64,000 nucleotides of DNA. Source: DMER64 sp049652385 (GTDB taxonomy: Bacteria; Bacteroidota; Bacteroidia; Bacteroidales; UBA932). Every line of letters begins with the position of its first letter. Positions within the stretch are counted from its first letter, which is position 1. The stretch lies in the NCBI GenBank assembly GCA_049652385.1, contig JBASDX010000002.1:62001-126000 (forward strand), written 5' to 3'. The notes under the pieces were generated by a model. That model did not search any database and was not told the DNA's origin. It saw only the letters and a program-made list of their open reading frames with translations. Both the position numbers and the translations under genes were made by a program. Positions 7,273 through 17,524 of the stretch are shown here, piece by piece.

Positions 7273-10200
7273 AGAACATAGTATATACCCTTATGTTTTT
7301 GGGTGCTCTGTTAGCGGGTACCGTACAAATGTATGCTGTTAAAGCATATCCATGGCCTGTACAGGTCACCCAACCCGATGGCTCTGTCATCACTATCCAG
7401 AAGCACGGAGATGAATTTCTCCATTGGACAACGAGCGGCGGCCGCCTGGTTACACAAGGTAAAGATGGTTTTTATTACTGGGCGTCTTTTTCCCCGGAAG
7501 GCCGGAAAATCCCGACATCGGTACGTGTACAGCAGGGAGCAATGCCTTTGAGCATGCAGCAAGTCACTCCCCCTCCGGCAGCCGTGGAACGCGCTCGGCA
7601 GAAAAGATTGGAATTTATACAAAATACGGTAAGAACGAAATCTTCATCTTCCATTTCCATAGGCAGCAAAAGGTTTCTGGTGCTTTTGATACAATTCAGC
7701 GATTTGTCGTTTAAGGTATCAAATCCCCAGCAGGCTTTTTCCAGAATGCTCAATCAAGACGGATATGCAGAAAACGGAGCCACCGGTTCTGTATGGAATT
7801 ACTACCATGAAAATTCATCGGGAGCTTTTAATCCTACGTTTGATGTAGTAGGTCCCATTACCGTTAGCAAAAGCGTAGCCTATTACGGGGCTAACGATGA
7901 GGAAGGAAATAATATTTACGAGCGTTCCCGGGAATTGCTCATAGAGGCCGCACGCATAGCGCATCAGCAACTGGGAGTGAACTTTTCTGTTTACGATAAC
8001 GATGGTGACGGGTACGTAGACAATGTATTTTTCTTTTTTGCAGGTCACAACGAGGCTGAGGGAGGCGGCAAGAATACCATTTGGCCGCATGCCTGGAATG
8101 TGTATGAAAAAAACGAGGTATTGGATGGGGTTAGGTTGAATTCGTACGCTTGTACTTCTGAATTTAAAGGGGCGCAAGGAGAGGTGATGTCCGGTATTGG
8201 AACGTATTGCCATGAATTCGGTCACGTGCTGGGGTTGCCTGATTTTTACGATACGGATTATGAAGAAAATGGACAAGCACGTGGATTGGGATCTTTTTCG
8301 TTGATGGCCGGTGGTAATTACAACAATAGCGGCAGAACTCCTCCTTATTTGAATATTGAAGAAAGAAACTTGTTGGGCTGGTACAACAATATTCCTTTGG
8401 AATTTACCCAGAGCAAAGAATATTTCCTGGGACCGGTTACGGACAACACGTGTTATATCCACCATACGAGCAATCCCAATGAATATTTTCTATTCGAGTA
8501 CCGCGAGAAAAAAGGATGGGATGATCACCTGCCCGCAACGGGATTGTTGATATACCACGTAGATAAATCCAATAATATAGTAGGAGGCAAGACCGCGGGT
8601 AATCGCTGGACCGGCTGGGACGGAATCAATGCGTATATGAACCACCAATGTTTTGATTTGATAGAAGCCGTTTACCCGGAATCTGCCGTTCAATATGAGC
8701 ATCAAGTACCTTTCCCGGGGAGTACCAACAATACTTCGTTTACTCCTTATACCTCACCTGCGTTTGTGGGCCACTCCGGATTTCACACAGGTGTAGGTAT
8801 AACCCAAATACAAGATTTAGGGGATCGGGCTGCGCTTACTGTGTCCACTATTGAAACAGACCGTATAGAGTTCGTGGGCAGAGTAACCGGTAGAAACGTA
8901 CAACCAATACAAAGTGCCACCGTTACTGTTTCCTTTTTGCAGGAAAATAGTGATGCGAACCGTCCAGCCAGCGTAGCCGGCAAGGGATCCGTTTTACAAA
9001 AAGTAGCGAGGAGCCCGCAACCGTCACAAGTTGTGGAAACAACCACAGATGCTCAAGGAAATTTCAGTTTAGACTTTGATTTCCAAGAGGGTACGTATGT
9101 CATTCAGATAGCAAAACAAGGGTATATACCGGCCTCAGAAGAAGTATCTATGGTGGCTCCCGGTTTGTTTCGCAGAGATTTCATTTTAAATGAAGAGGGC
9201 TTGCTCAAAAAGCACTACGATTGGAATAGAAACTGGGGTATAGGATATAATAATCTGGATAAACCAGTGTATGGAGCCGTGGGTTTTTCAGCGGAAGAAT
9301 TAGAGCCGTATGTAGGAGATACCTTGCAAACCATATCCTTTATTATGTTTGCGGAGGAGGCTACTGAAGTAGGTGTTTATGTGTTGTTTGGTAAAGAAGT
9401 AATATTTGAACGGGAAGTTACTCAGTATGTGTTCAATGCCCCTGTGACTGTGAACATTAGTGATGCAGGAATAACCATACCGAAAGGTAAATTGGTGCGT
9501 ATAGGGTATTATGTGAAAGGTGCTGATTTCGGCTATCCGTTAGCGGCCGACCTGGGACCTATGGCTTACCTGGGAGGTTATTCGGCACAAAGTATGAATG
9601 GTATGATTCAAGCAAAACCCTGGCGAAATGATTTGGGTAACATCATAATATCGGCCAGTGTTAAGGAAGGGGAGGAACCCGACGAACCTATTGATCCGGA
9701 AGAAGACCTGGAAATCAGGGGAACGGTTGAGGATAAAGACGGTCATCCGTTAGACGGAGTAACCATGAAACTTTATTATCAGGAACCATCGGGCAGTATG
9801 CAGGATAAAACGCAAAAACATTTGCACGTGGCGGGTCGTTTAAGCCGGGCTCCCCATCAAACAGGTACGCCGGTGGCAACCACTACCACCCACTCCGGCG
9901 GACAATACCGTTTTGAAACGGTAAGCAGACGGGGAACTTATGTCGTGAAAGCAGAAAAAGACGGTTTCTATCCGGTTCAAAGAAGCGTTGAGGCTCAAGA
10001 ACCGGGAACGCAGGTGGTCGATTTCACTTTGATTGATTTCAGCTCCCGAGACGGGTTGCTCAGGAAGCATGGCCTTCCGTACAGCGGTCTGGGGTATGGG
10101 CAATCGGGCGGTATTCTGTACGGGGCAGCGGGGTTTTCTGCGGAAGAGATAGAGCAGTACGAAGGATATCAGCTGCAAACGATATCGTTTTATGTCGGAG

Positions 10201-11627
10201 GAACGATGGCAGAGGAGGTGGGTGTTTTTGTATTGTTTGATGGAGAATTGGTATTGGAAGAAACAGTATCCGAGCCTAATTATGGAAATATAACAGAAGT
10301 AGACCTAACACAGCATCGTTTATTGATTCCTTCCGGCAAAGAGTTGAAGGTAGGCTATTACGTCAAAGAAAGCGATAACGGGTTTCCTTTGGCCATTGAC
10401 CAGGGTCCCATGGTGCCCATGGGTGCTTATGTAGGTGAAAGTATAGAAGAGTTGGATAAGGATTTGAAAGCAGCATACGGAGCGCATCTTGATTATAATT
10501 TGATTGTATCGGCTACAGTTAGGAAGGTAGAAAAGTTTACGATCAAAGGAACGGTAGTGGACAAGGAAGGTACTGCTAAAGACGGTGTAACCGTAAAGCT
10601 TTACCATGAAGAAGTGGTCGGGGATACTCCGCAAAAGACGAAAGGCCATGTGCAGGTGGCGGGGCAGTTAAGCAGTGCACCTCTGCATACAGGCACGTTG
10701 GTGTCAACCACAACCACTCACTCCGGAGGTCAATACAGCTTTAACGTAAAAAGCAAAGCAGGAAAGTATATCATTAAAATAGAAAAAGACGGGTTTTACC
10801 CGGCTCAAAGAACCGTAGATGCTATGTTTGCAGAAACTGTTGTTGCAGATTTTATTCTGATAGATTTTGTGGGGTCCGGTGATGGATTGCTTAGAAAACA
10901 CGGTATGGTGAAAGATGGCCTGGGGTATCAAAGTCCGGGCATAGACACTTACGGAGCCGTGGGCTTTTCTGCAGAAGAAACAGAGGCGTATGCAGGATAT
11001 TTCTTACATACGATAGCTCTATATGCCGGGGGAAGCAGGGCAGATGAGATGGGCGTTTTTGTCATGTTTGATGGAGAATTGGTGTTGGAAGAGATAGTTC
11101 CCAATCCCAACTTCAATAATGTAACGGAAGTGGATCTGAAAAGGCACCGTTTAGCTATACCGGCAGGAAAGGAGTTAAAAATAGGGTACTACGTCAAAGG
11201 GAGCGACAGCAGTTATCCGTTAGCCATCGACGACGGACCTATGGTACCTATGGGTGCTTATATAGGTCAATCTATAACGGCTTTGGATAAAGACATGAAG
11301 GAAATTACAGATGGCAGACAGGATCATAATATAATTTTGTCGGCTACGGTGGCACTGGAAGAAGAGGAGTTGTTTACTTTGGGTTATTACATGATGCCTT
11401 ATGTGAAAAACACGTATAGGGCGGGCGAAACGTTAATTTTAAAACTGAACGACTCTCCGCTGGCAACGCATGTGGAAAGACCGCTGGCCGTACAATGGCT
11501 CTTTAACGATACGCCTTACAGCACCGGGGATGTGTTACAACTGGAAACCGGCAGCCATGTATTAAAAGTTGTATTATCTTTCGAAGGTTATATACAGACA
11601 ATTGTTCGTGAAATTTTTGTAGAATAA
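7269..11627 (+). CDS. M6-family metalloprotease with three repeated modules
   Basis: The 1452-residue secreted protein has signal peptide MKNIVYTLMFLGALLAGTVQ, a propeptide-like region to ~100, and an M6 (immune inhibitor A-like) catalytic domain to ~530. Its zinc motif HEFGHVLGLPD has His315, Glu316 and His319. Three units follow, each with a CarboxypepD-type beta sandwich (~536-640, 814-925, 1089-1200) and a ~150-residue beta domain starting LL(K/R)KH (~644-795, 929-1085, 1206-1365). The second and third sandwiches share the segment THSGGQY. The tail (1367-1452) is a further beta domain. No type IX sorting domain is obvious. Likely role: extracellular protein breakdown. Confidence 0.85.
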   Translation: MKNIVYTLMFLGALLAGTVQMYAVKAYPWPVQVTQPDGSVITIQKHGDEFLHWTTSGGRLVTQGKDGFYYWASFSPEGRKIPTSVRVQQGAMPLSMQQVTPPPAAVERARQKRLEFIQNTVRTKSSSSISIGSKRFLVLLIQFSDLSFKVSNPQQAFSRMLNQDGYAENGATGSVWNYYHENSSGAFNPTFDVVGPITVSKSVAYYGANDEEGNNIYERSRELLIEAARIAHQQLGVNFSVYDNDGDGYVDNVFFFFAGHNEAEGGGKNTIWPHAWNVYEKNEVLDGVRLNSYACTSEFKGAQGEVMSGIGTYCHEFGHVLGLPDFYDTDYEENGQARGLGSFSLMAGGNYNNSGRTPPYLNIEERNLLGWYNNIPLEFTQSKEYFLGPVTDNTCYIHHTSNPNEYFLFEYREKKGWDDHLPATGLLIYHVDKSNNIVGGKTAGNRWTGWDGINAYMNHQCFDLIEAVYPESAVQYEHQVPFPGSTNNTSFTPYTSPAFVGHSGFHTGVGITQIQDLGDRAALTVSTIETDRIEFVGRVTGRNVQPIQSATVTVSFLQENSDANRPASVAGKGSVLQKVARSPQPSQVVETTTDAQGNFSLDFDFQEGTYVIQIAKQGYIPASEEVSMVAPGLFRRDFILNEEGLLKKHYDWNRNWGIGYNNLDKPVYGAVGFSAEELEPYVGDTLQTISFIMFAEEATEVGVYVLFGKEVIFEREVTQYVFNAPVTVNISDAGITIPKGKLVRIGYYVKGADFGYPLAADLGPMAYLGGYSAQSMNGMIQAKPWRNDLGNIIISASVKEGEEPDEPIDPEEDLEIRGTVEDKDGHPLDGVTMKLYYQEPSGSMQDKTQKHLHVAGRLSRAPHQTGTPVATTTTHSGGQYRFETVSRRGTYVVKAEKDGFYPVQRSVEAQEPGTQVVDFTLIDFSSRDGLLRKHGLPYSGLGYGQSGGILYGAAGFSAEEIEQYEGYQLQTISFYVGGTMAEEVGVFVLFDGELVLEETVSEPNYGNITEVDLTQHRLLIPSGKELKVGYYVKESDNGFPLAIDQGPMVPMGAYVGESIEELDKDLKAAYGAHLDYNLIVSATVRKVEKFTIKGTVVDKEGTAKDGVTVKLYHEEVVGDTPQKTKGHVQVAGQLSSAPLHTGTLVSTTTTHSGGQYSFNVKSKAGKYIIKIEKDGFYPAQRTVDAMFAETVVADFILIDFVGSGDGLLRKHGMVKDGLGYQSPGIDTYGAVGFSAEETEAYAGYFLHTIALYAGGSRADEMGVFVMFDGELVLEEIVPNPNFNNVTEVDLKRHRLAIPAGKELKIGYYVKGSDSSYPLAIDDGPMVPMGAYIGQSITALDKDMKEITDGRQDHNIILSATVALEEEELFTLGYYMMPYVKNTYRAGETLILKLNDSPLATHVERPLAVQWLFNDTPYSTGDVLQLETGSHVLKVVLSFEGYIQTIVREIFVE

Positions 11628-11634
11628 AAGCAGT

Positions 11635-13302
11635 ATGAAAACAGACATTGAAATATCAAGCGCATATAAGATGCGGGACATCAGAGAAGTAGCCTCAGAT
11701 GTAGGGATAGCTACTGCAGATTTGAGTCCTATGGGGCATTACATTGCTAAAGTGCCGGAGCGGCTCATAGATGAAAAAAAGGTGGCAGACAGTAATTTGA
11801 TTTTGGTTACGGCCATCACGCCTACCAGGGCAGGTGTGGGTAAAACTACGGTTTCTATTGGATTATCCATGGGTTTGAACCACATTGGGAAAAAAGCCAT
11901 GGTAGCGCTGAGGGAACCGTCTTTGGGACCATGTTTTGGGATGAAAGGAGGAGCGGCCGGAGGAGGGTATGCTCAGGTAGTGCCCATGGAAGACATCAAC
12001 TTGCATTTTACCGGTGACTTTCATGCGGTAACCTCGGCAAATAATATGATTTCTGCCTTGTTGGAGAACTATATCTACCAGGAACAGGACCACGGTATCT
12101 GCCTGCAGGAAATTGTCTGGAAACGGGTACTGGACGTAAACGACCGCACCTTGCGCTCCATCGTGTCGGGTGTGGGAGCCAAGACAAACGGTGTGACCCG
12201 GGCTACAGGCTTTGATATTACGCCGGCATCTGAAATAATGGCCATTCTCTGCCTCTCCAAAGATTTGGATGATTTGAAACAACGGGTCGGGAAAATCATT
12301 CTGGGTTTCAAACACGACGGTTCGCCGTTTTATGTTGACGATATGGGCGTGGCAGGAGCTATAGCTATTTTGCTTAAAGATGCTATCCATCCTAATCTGG
12401 TACAGACGTTGGAAGGTACCCCGGCCTTTATCCACGGAGGGCCTTTCGCAAATATTGCTCACGGTTGTAATTCGCTTGTTGCCACAAAAATGGCTATGAC
12501 ATATGCCGATTATGTAGTGACCGAGGCCGGATTTGGAGCCGACCTGGGAGCGGAGAAATTTTTCAATATCAAATGCCGTAAGGGAGGCCTGCAGCCTAAA
12601 CTGACCGTTCTGGTTGCCACCCTGCAAGGTTTGAAGATGCATGGCGGAACGGATTTGGCCAAGTTGCAGAAGACAGATAGGGAAGGCGTAGAAAAAGGAT
12701 TGGCCAACCTGGAGAAACACGTGAGAAACCTGAAGGGTTTTGGACAAAACGTGGTGGTAGCGTTGAACAAGTACGGTACAGATACGGAACAAGAAATTGC
12801 CCTGGTACGCGAACGTTGTGAAAGCCTGGGTGTACCTTTTGCTGTAAACAACGCCTATACGGAAGGAGGGGCGGGTGCTGCCCAATTGGCCCGTGTAGTA
12901 GTAGATACTATTGAGAACAACCCCTCGGAGCCGTTGAAATTTACGTACGATAAGAGCGATAGCATTGAAGAAAAAATTTGGAAAATAGCACACGGCATCT
13001 ACGGAGCCAAAAACGTTTTCTATTACGATACGGCCCGTGATAGCATGAAGAGGATAGAAGCCATGGGATTGGACCATTACCCTGTCTGCATTGCCAAAAC
13101 GCAATATTCCTTCTCTACGGATCCCAAGGCCTATGGAGTGGCTAAAGATTTTGAAATGAATATCCAGGATTTGATTATCAACAACGGAGCAGAAATGATT
13201 GTGGCCATTGCGGGAGATATCTTACGTATGCCCGGTTTGCCCAAAACCCCGCAAGCCAAATACATGGATATTAAAGACGGAGTCATTACGGGCCTGAGTT
13301 AA
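11635..13302 (+). CDS. fhs: Formate--tetrahydrofolate ligase
   Basis: This cytosolic enzyme makes 10-formyl-tetrahydrofolate from formate, ATP and tetrahydrofolate, supplying C1 units for purines and other pathways. The length of 555 residues is normal. The ATP-binding loop PTRAGVGKT is at 63-71, followed by the family segment LREPSLGPCFGMKGGAAGGGYAQV in the N-terminal third (quoted in part: GPCFGMKGGAAGGGYAQV). The gene starts 7 bp after the protease stop, so it may be read from the same transcript despite an unrelated function. Confidence 0.97.
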   Translation: MKTDIEISSAYKMRDIREVASDVGIATADLSPMGHYIAKVPERLIDEKKVADSNLILVTAITPTRAGVGKTTVSIGLSMGLNHIGKKAMVALREPSLGPCFGMKGGAAGGGYAQVVPMEDINLHFTGDFHAVTSANNMISALLENYIYQEQDHGICLQEIVWKRVLDVNDRTLRSIVSGVGAKTNGVTRATGFDITPASEIMAILCLSKDLDDLKQRVGKIILGFKHDGSPFYVDDMGVAGAIAILLKDAIHPNLVQTLEGTPAFIHGGPFANIAHGCNSLVATKMAMTYADYVVTEAGFGADLGAEKFFNIKCRKGGLQPKLTVLVATLQGLKMHGGTDLAKLQKTDREGVEKGLANLEKHVRNLKGFGQNVVVALNKYGTDTEQEIALVRERCESLGVPFAVNNAYTEGGAGAAQLARVVVDTIENNPSEPLKFTYDKSDSIEEKIWKIAHGIYGAKNVFYYDTARDSMKRIEAMGLDHYPVCIAKTQYSFSTDPKAYGVAKDFEMNIQDLIINNGAEMIVAIAGDILRMPGLPKTPQAKYMDIKDGVITGLS

Positions 13303-13315
13303 GGAGGAGTGTCTC

Positions 13316-14485
13316 ATGAAACGGTTTTTATGGATTTGGCTCCTGGTTATCATTGCAGGTCAAGCTGTGGCTCAGCAATCCCCGGCAAAATTCCGTATGA
13401 GGGATTACGGAATCACAACAGGTGTTATGCAGCCGGGACCCTTGAATGCCATTACGGATGTAGCAGGGGTTAAAGTAGGTCACGTAACCCTTATTGCAGG
13501 AGATGACATAAGAACGGGTGTAACGGCCATCATTCCGCACTCAGGCAACATCTTCAGAGCAAAAGTACCGGCCGGATTCTGGGCCGGTAACGGCTTTGGT
13601 AAAATAGCCGGTACCACGCAAATCCTGGAGCTGGGCAATATAGAAACACCCATTGTGTTGACCAATACCCTTTCCGTGGCGGCAGGCGTTGAGGGGCTAG
13701 TTACGTATACATTGGTACAGCCGGGGAATGAAACGGTTCAATCGGTGAATGCTGTGGTTGGAGAGACGAACGACGGAGGTCTGAACGATATCTGTGGCCG
13801 TCACGTTACTCCGGAACACGTACTGGAGGCTCTGAGCAAAGCGAAATCGGGTCCTGTTGAGGAAGGCAACGTAGGGGCCGGAACGGGTACTGTTTGTTTT
13901 GGGTTTAAAGGAGGTATTGGTACCAGCAGCCGGGTACTGCCGGACAGTATGGGCAGCTATACCGTGGGCGTATTGGTACAGACCAATTTTGGAGGCGTTC
14001 TGCAGATAGCCGGAGTCAACGTGGGAGAACGGCTAGGCCAATATTCCTATAAAACACAGCTGGAAGAACAACGTGTAACAGTACCACATAATGGGGATAA
14101 CGTAGATACAGACGGGTCGTGCATGATTATCATCGTTACCGATGCACCTTTAAGTGAGCGTAATCTGGAACGTCTGGCTAAAAGAGGCATGATGGGTCTG
14201 GCACGTACGGGAGGTATAGCCTCCAACGGCAGCGGCGATTACGTGCTGGCTCTTTCCGTGGCTTCTGAAAACCTCATCCGGAATACTCCGTTTTATACGC
14301 CTGTCTATTTGCACAACGACGATTGCTCGCCGCTCTTTATGGCGGCCATTGAGGCTACGGAAGAAGCCATATTGAACTCTTTGTTTGCCGCACAGACCAT
14401 GACGGGGAAAGGCGGCAGAACGGTAGAAGCTCTACCTGCAGAGCGGGTGGCTACATTAGTACAAACTCTACGCGGCGGTTTTTAG
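13316..14485 (+). CDS. P1-family (DmpA-like) aminopeptidase, exported
   Basis: The 389-residue protein carries signal peptide MKRFLWIWLLVIIAGQAVAQ and a complete DmpA/S58 fold. These are N-terminal-nucleophile hydrolases that cut themselves before a Ser and remove N-terminal or beta-amino residues from small peptides. The self-cleavage motif GIGTSSR is visible with the likely nucleophile Ser204; GAGTGTVCFGFKGG precedes it. A strong Shine-Dalgarno AAGGAGGAG lies at 13301-13309, rare in this group and confirming the start. Its 3' end overlaps the convergent OmpA-type gene by 35 bp. Confidence 0.9.
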   Translation: MKRFLWIWLLVIIAGQAVAQQSPAKFRMRDYGITTGVMQPGPLNAITDVAGVKVGHVTLIAGDDIRTGVTAIIPHSGNIFRAKVPAGFWAGNGFGKIAGTTQILELGNIETPIVLTNTLSVAAGVEGLVTYTLVQPGNETVQSVNAVVGETNDGGLNDICGRHVTPEHVLEALSKAKSGPVEEGNVGAGTGTVCFGFKGGIGTSSRVLPDSMGSYTVGVLVQTNFGGVLQIAGVNVGERLGQYSYKTQLEEQRVTVPHNGDNVDTDGSCMIIIVTDAPLSERNLERLAKRGMMGLARTGGIASNGSGDYVLALSVASENLIRNTPFYTPVYLHNDDCSPLFMAAIEATEEAILNSLFAAQTMTGKGGRTVEALPAERVATLVQTLRGGF

Positions 14486-15752
14486 CACGTCCTTCGGCCG
14501 TAGCGTTATCGGCAATGGGGCTATTTTGTCCCATACCTTTGGCTTGCAGCCTGTCGGCTTGAATACCCATAGATACCAAACGTTCTACCACGGCGTTAGC
14601 CCTGTCCTGGGAAAGGGTCTGATTGAGTTGTGCAGATCCGGTGGAATCCGTATGACCTTCCACGCTAAAGCGGTACGACGGGTTGTCTTGCATCAACCGG
14701 AAAATGCGGTTAATTTCACCGGCTGATTCCGGTTTGATGGTACTCTTGCCCGTATCAAAGGTAATGCCGTAAGAAATGAATTTCCCGTCATGCAGGATGC
14801 GCTCGTTCAACGGTACGGCTCCTTGTGCAAACCGGATGTTTTTAATGTAGGCGAAATCGGCGGGTGCGTATTCTTGCCCAAAACAGAAACGTAGCGGGGC
14901 TGCCATATTGGGAATGTTGATGCAACGATCACCGTTGATATACACCTTCAACGCCCTTTTGTTGAAAGAAAGAGCAAAATGGCTCCAGTCTCCGTACAGG
15001 AAATCATAAGGGTCTTTGTAAGCAGCACGTTTTCCGTTGTAATCGGGTGGTTCGTAGTCACATATAATCCGTGTCGTATAGGGATACAGGTAGAGTTGCA
15101 TGGTTAAATAGGAAACAGATTCCCATGCTCCATCCATGTCTGTGTACATAAGAATTCTGTAACCAAAGTAATCGGGATTTTCATCTTCTTCCACCCGGGG
15201 GATATAGAAATCGAATTCCAGGGTGAAAGCCTCCGGAAGGTACCGTTGGCTGTTTTCCATCAAGGGACTTAACAGACAATTGTCCAGTAATAAGATGGCT
15301 TTTTCTCCGTCAAATCGGACGACATCCGCACTCCCTTCCAGTAAGTCCCAGTTGGCCGGAAATTCGCCTATCCGATCGTGCGTAAGGTTGTCCTCAATGA
15401 TGATTTGGTCTCCCGGAACAAAATCGGATTTTCCCCAGTCAATTTCCGCTTTTTTTGCCCGGTCTGTCTGTTGTGTGGTACCTTCCGCAGTAACTGCAAC
15501 TTCTTCTGTGGTGGTTGCAGCTATTTCCTCAATAGCAGATTTTTCTTTTTTATCAAAAGCTTTCTCAAATGCTTCTGATACTTCTTCTTCCACTTTTTCC
15601 TCCACCTTTCTTTCCACGGTACTCTCTGCGGCTCTTTTGGCAGCAGATCCTATTTTGCGGAGCAAAGACTGGGAATAGGCGGTTTGCGGAGTCAGGCATC
15701 CTGCGCATAGAGAGAAAACCATTACCATACATAAAAAACAGATTCTCTTCAT
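14451..15752 (-). CDS. OmpA-family lipoprotein
   Basis: I place the start at 15752 (433 residues) because MKRICFLCMVMVFSLCAGC then forms a proper lipoprotein signal; an upstream start would add nine residues without a signal function. A Lys/Glu-rich coiled segment (~35-75) is followed by a ~200-residue beta region resembling a concanavalin-like lectin/laminin-G fold, then a C-terminal OmpA domain (~330-433) with FDTGKSTIKPES and VEGHTDSTGSAQLNQ-LSQDRA motifs. OmpA domains bind peptidoglycan, so it probably links envelope layers. It overlaps the P1 peptidase tail to tail. Confidence 0.85.
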   Translation of the reverse strand: MKRICFLCMVMVFSLCAGCLTPQTAYSQSLLRKIGSAAKRAAESTVERKVEEKVEEEVSEAFEKAFDKKEKSAIEEIAATTTEEVAVTAEGTTQQTDRAKKAEIDWGKSDFVPGDQIIIEDNLTHDRIGEFPANWDLLEGSADVVRFDGEKAILLLDNCLLSPLMENSQRYLPEAFTLEFDFYIPRVEEDENPDYFGYRILMYTDMDGAWESVSYLTMQLYLYPYTTRIICDYEPPDYNGKRAAYKDPYDFLYGDWSHFALSFNKRALKVYINGDRCINIPNMAAPLRFCFGQEYAPADFAYIKNIRFAQGAVPLNERILHDGKFISYGITFDTGKSTIKPESAGEINRIFRLMQDNPSYRFSVEGHTDSTGSAQLNQTLSQDRANAVVERLVSMGIQADRLQAKGMGQNSPIADNATAEGRAKNRRVEFVLM

Positions 15753-15853
15753 AATCAGTAGTATTAGATATTCTACCAAATGTAAGAGAATCTGTTGGGC
15801 GCTGGTAGTAAAAAAGCGACAGACAAGCTTCTACCTACCTTACAAATACATTA

Positions 15854-17323
15854 TCAATCCCTGACACAACGAACAGAATAACCGGACTCCTTAGTGTAGT
15901 GGTTATGGCCTATTAAGATGAGACTAAAGCACAAGAACCGGGACCAGGCGGTATCGGGATTGCCCTGCGTAGAACTCCACCAATAGCCGTAGTAACCTGT
16001 TTTGTAGTAGTTGAAACCCCCATTAGTAGTACGGGCGCCCCCCGGAAGAGCTGAGAAACCGGATTTGTTTCTGTACTCAGGAAAGCCAGTATTGCCTATA
16101 GCTCCCTCAACAGATGAAGAGTTCCAGCCAGTTTCACTTGCCAGAGATTTTGCAATTTTTGCCCCGACACCACCTTTGGTCCCATCGTAATTATGTCCAT
16201 TATTGGCCAGGTAATTTTCCAGTTGTGTCCATTCAGCATCGCTGGGCAGGTGCCAGCCTTCAGGACAGGCCGTAAGGGCTGCAGACCAGTTGTAAAGTAC
16301 TCCATAGGTTTGGTAGTTTTCGGTGGCTTTGGCTTCTTCAACATCTGTGCCGTCATAGCCGTAAACATAGTAATAGGGTTCTGTTTCGGAATCTGTTGCC
16401 GGGCCCACTACACTGGGTAAATACGCCAGGTTTTCGGCCATCCAGGTCTGTGTCCCTAAGGTTACCGTGTTGTACACTTTACCGTCACGGCTGTCTTCAC
16501 ACGTGGTTAAGTATGTAAACAGATCCGGCCCTCCCGGAAATGAAATATAAGTATAGTAATCCGTATTATGCCATCCACCTACTCCATCAATATAAATAGC
16601 GGGACGTAAGCGAACCAGTTTTTCCTGGAGAAAAAGGCTTTTTTCATTGTACCTTGCAAGAGATGGTGAAAGTGCAGAAGGATAATAGTGCTTGATTTGA
16701 TCATCAGGGTTGGCCTTATACAGAATTCCGGCATACCAACATTCATCCCAAACAACTTTTCCGTCAACCTCCCAAAACACAATCTCTTCAGATTTGGGCC
16801 CTCCGCACCAATCGTCCCACTCCCAATCGTCTCTTAGTTTTTCAAAAGGATACGGATTAAGAACTCGATACGTATTTGGATTCACATTCGACTGTTGCAC
16901 TTCAACGTCAATAATTCCGTTGGCTATATCTATAGTCACGAATGAATCATAAAATTCTCCCATACCCAGAGATTTCCACTCAGGTATGACTTCTATTGCA
17001 CAAGTTGCCGTAAGCGTTGCATTACCTGAAGTGGCCCGGACGGTAATGGTAGTCTCTCCAACACCCGTTGCGGTTACGAGTCCGTCCTGATCAACTTCAG
17101 CTACTAAAGGATCAGAAGATTCCCATTCCAGAATCAACTTTGACATAGTCCTGCCGGGTACAATGGTGACTGACAGCTGTAGGGGTTCTGTTACATCAAG
17201 AATCATGGTAGCCTGTTCCGTATTAAGTGTAAGCACATACAATGGCGGAACGCCCGGGTTATCCATTTTGCAGGATGAACAAAACACCACTGCAAGCGAA
17301 ATTAGAAAGATAATTTTTTTCAT
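15854..17323 (-). CDS. FISUMP-domain lipoprotein with a Big_2-like domain
   Basis: This 489-residue surface protein has lipobox FCSSC (Cys18), a bacterial Ig-like (Big_2) domain at ~30-115 (ILEWESSDPLVAEVDQDGLV, VGETTITVRAT), an unassigned middle part, and a C-terminal Fibrobacter succinogenes major paralogous (FISUMP) domain from ~293 to the end. The FISUMP marks are DGKVYNTVTLGTQTWMAENL, YGVLYNW, CPEGWHLPSDAEW, WWSST and GYSVRCVRD. FISUMP domains are distantly related to formylglycine-type folds; their role is unknown. A second FISUMP protein ends the window (63080-63841). Confidence 0.88.
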   Translation of the reverse strand: MKKIIFLISLAVVFCSSCKMDNPGVPPLYVLTLNTEQATMILDVTEPLQLSVTIVPGRTMSKLILEWESSDPLVAEVDQDGLVTATGVGETTITVRATSGNATLTATCAIEVIPEWKSLGMGEFYDSFVTIDIANGIIDVEVQQSNVNPNTYRVLNPYPFEKLRDDWEWDDWCGGPKSEEIVFWEVDGKVVWDECWYAGILYKANPDDQIKHYYPSALSPSLARYNEKSLFLQEKLVRLRPAIYIDGVGGWHNTDYYTYISFPGGPDLFTYLTTCEDSRDGKVYNTVTLGTQTWMAENLAYLPSVVGPATDSETEPYYYVYGYDGTDVEEAKATENYQTYGVLYNWSAALTACPEGWHLPSDAEWTQLENYLANNGHNYDGTKGGVGAKIAKSLASETGWNSSSVEGAIGNTGFPEYRNKSGFSALPGGARTTNGGFNYYKTGYYGYWWSSTQGNPDTAWSRFLCFSLILIGHNHYTKESGYSVRCVRD

Positions 17324-17524
17324 AATTTTTAGTGATTATTAGAATTTTTAAAGAAAAGTAAACTGCCTAAATATACTTAATTCTGCCTTGTATTCCTAAC
17401 ATATCTTTGATTTCGAGCTATTTGAGTTTGATTTTGGTTAGTTTGGGTTACATTTTGTGAGTTTTGGGTTTGAATTTGGTCAAGGTATATTTTTTACCTT
17501 TACCGGGTCTTTTAACATGTGATT

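Noticed and set aside
11863..13104. 413-codon minus-strand frame opposite fhs
   Set aside because: It lies wholly inside the fhs gene, has no recognisable domain and follows from the codon composition of fhs.
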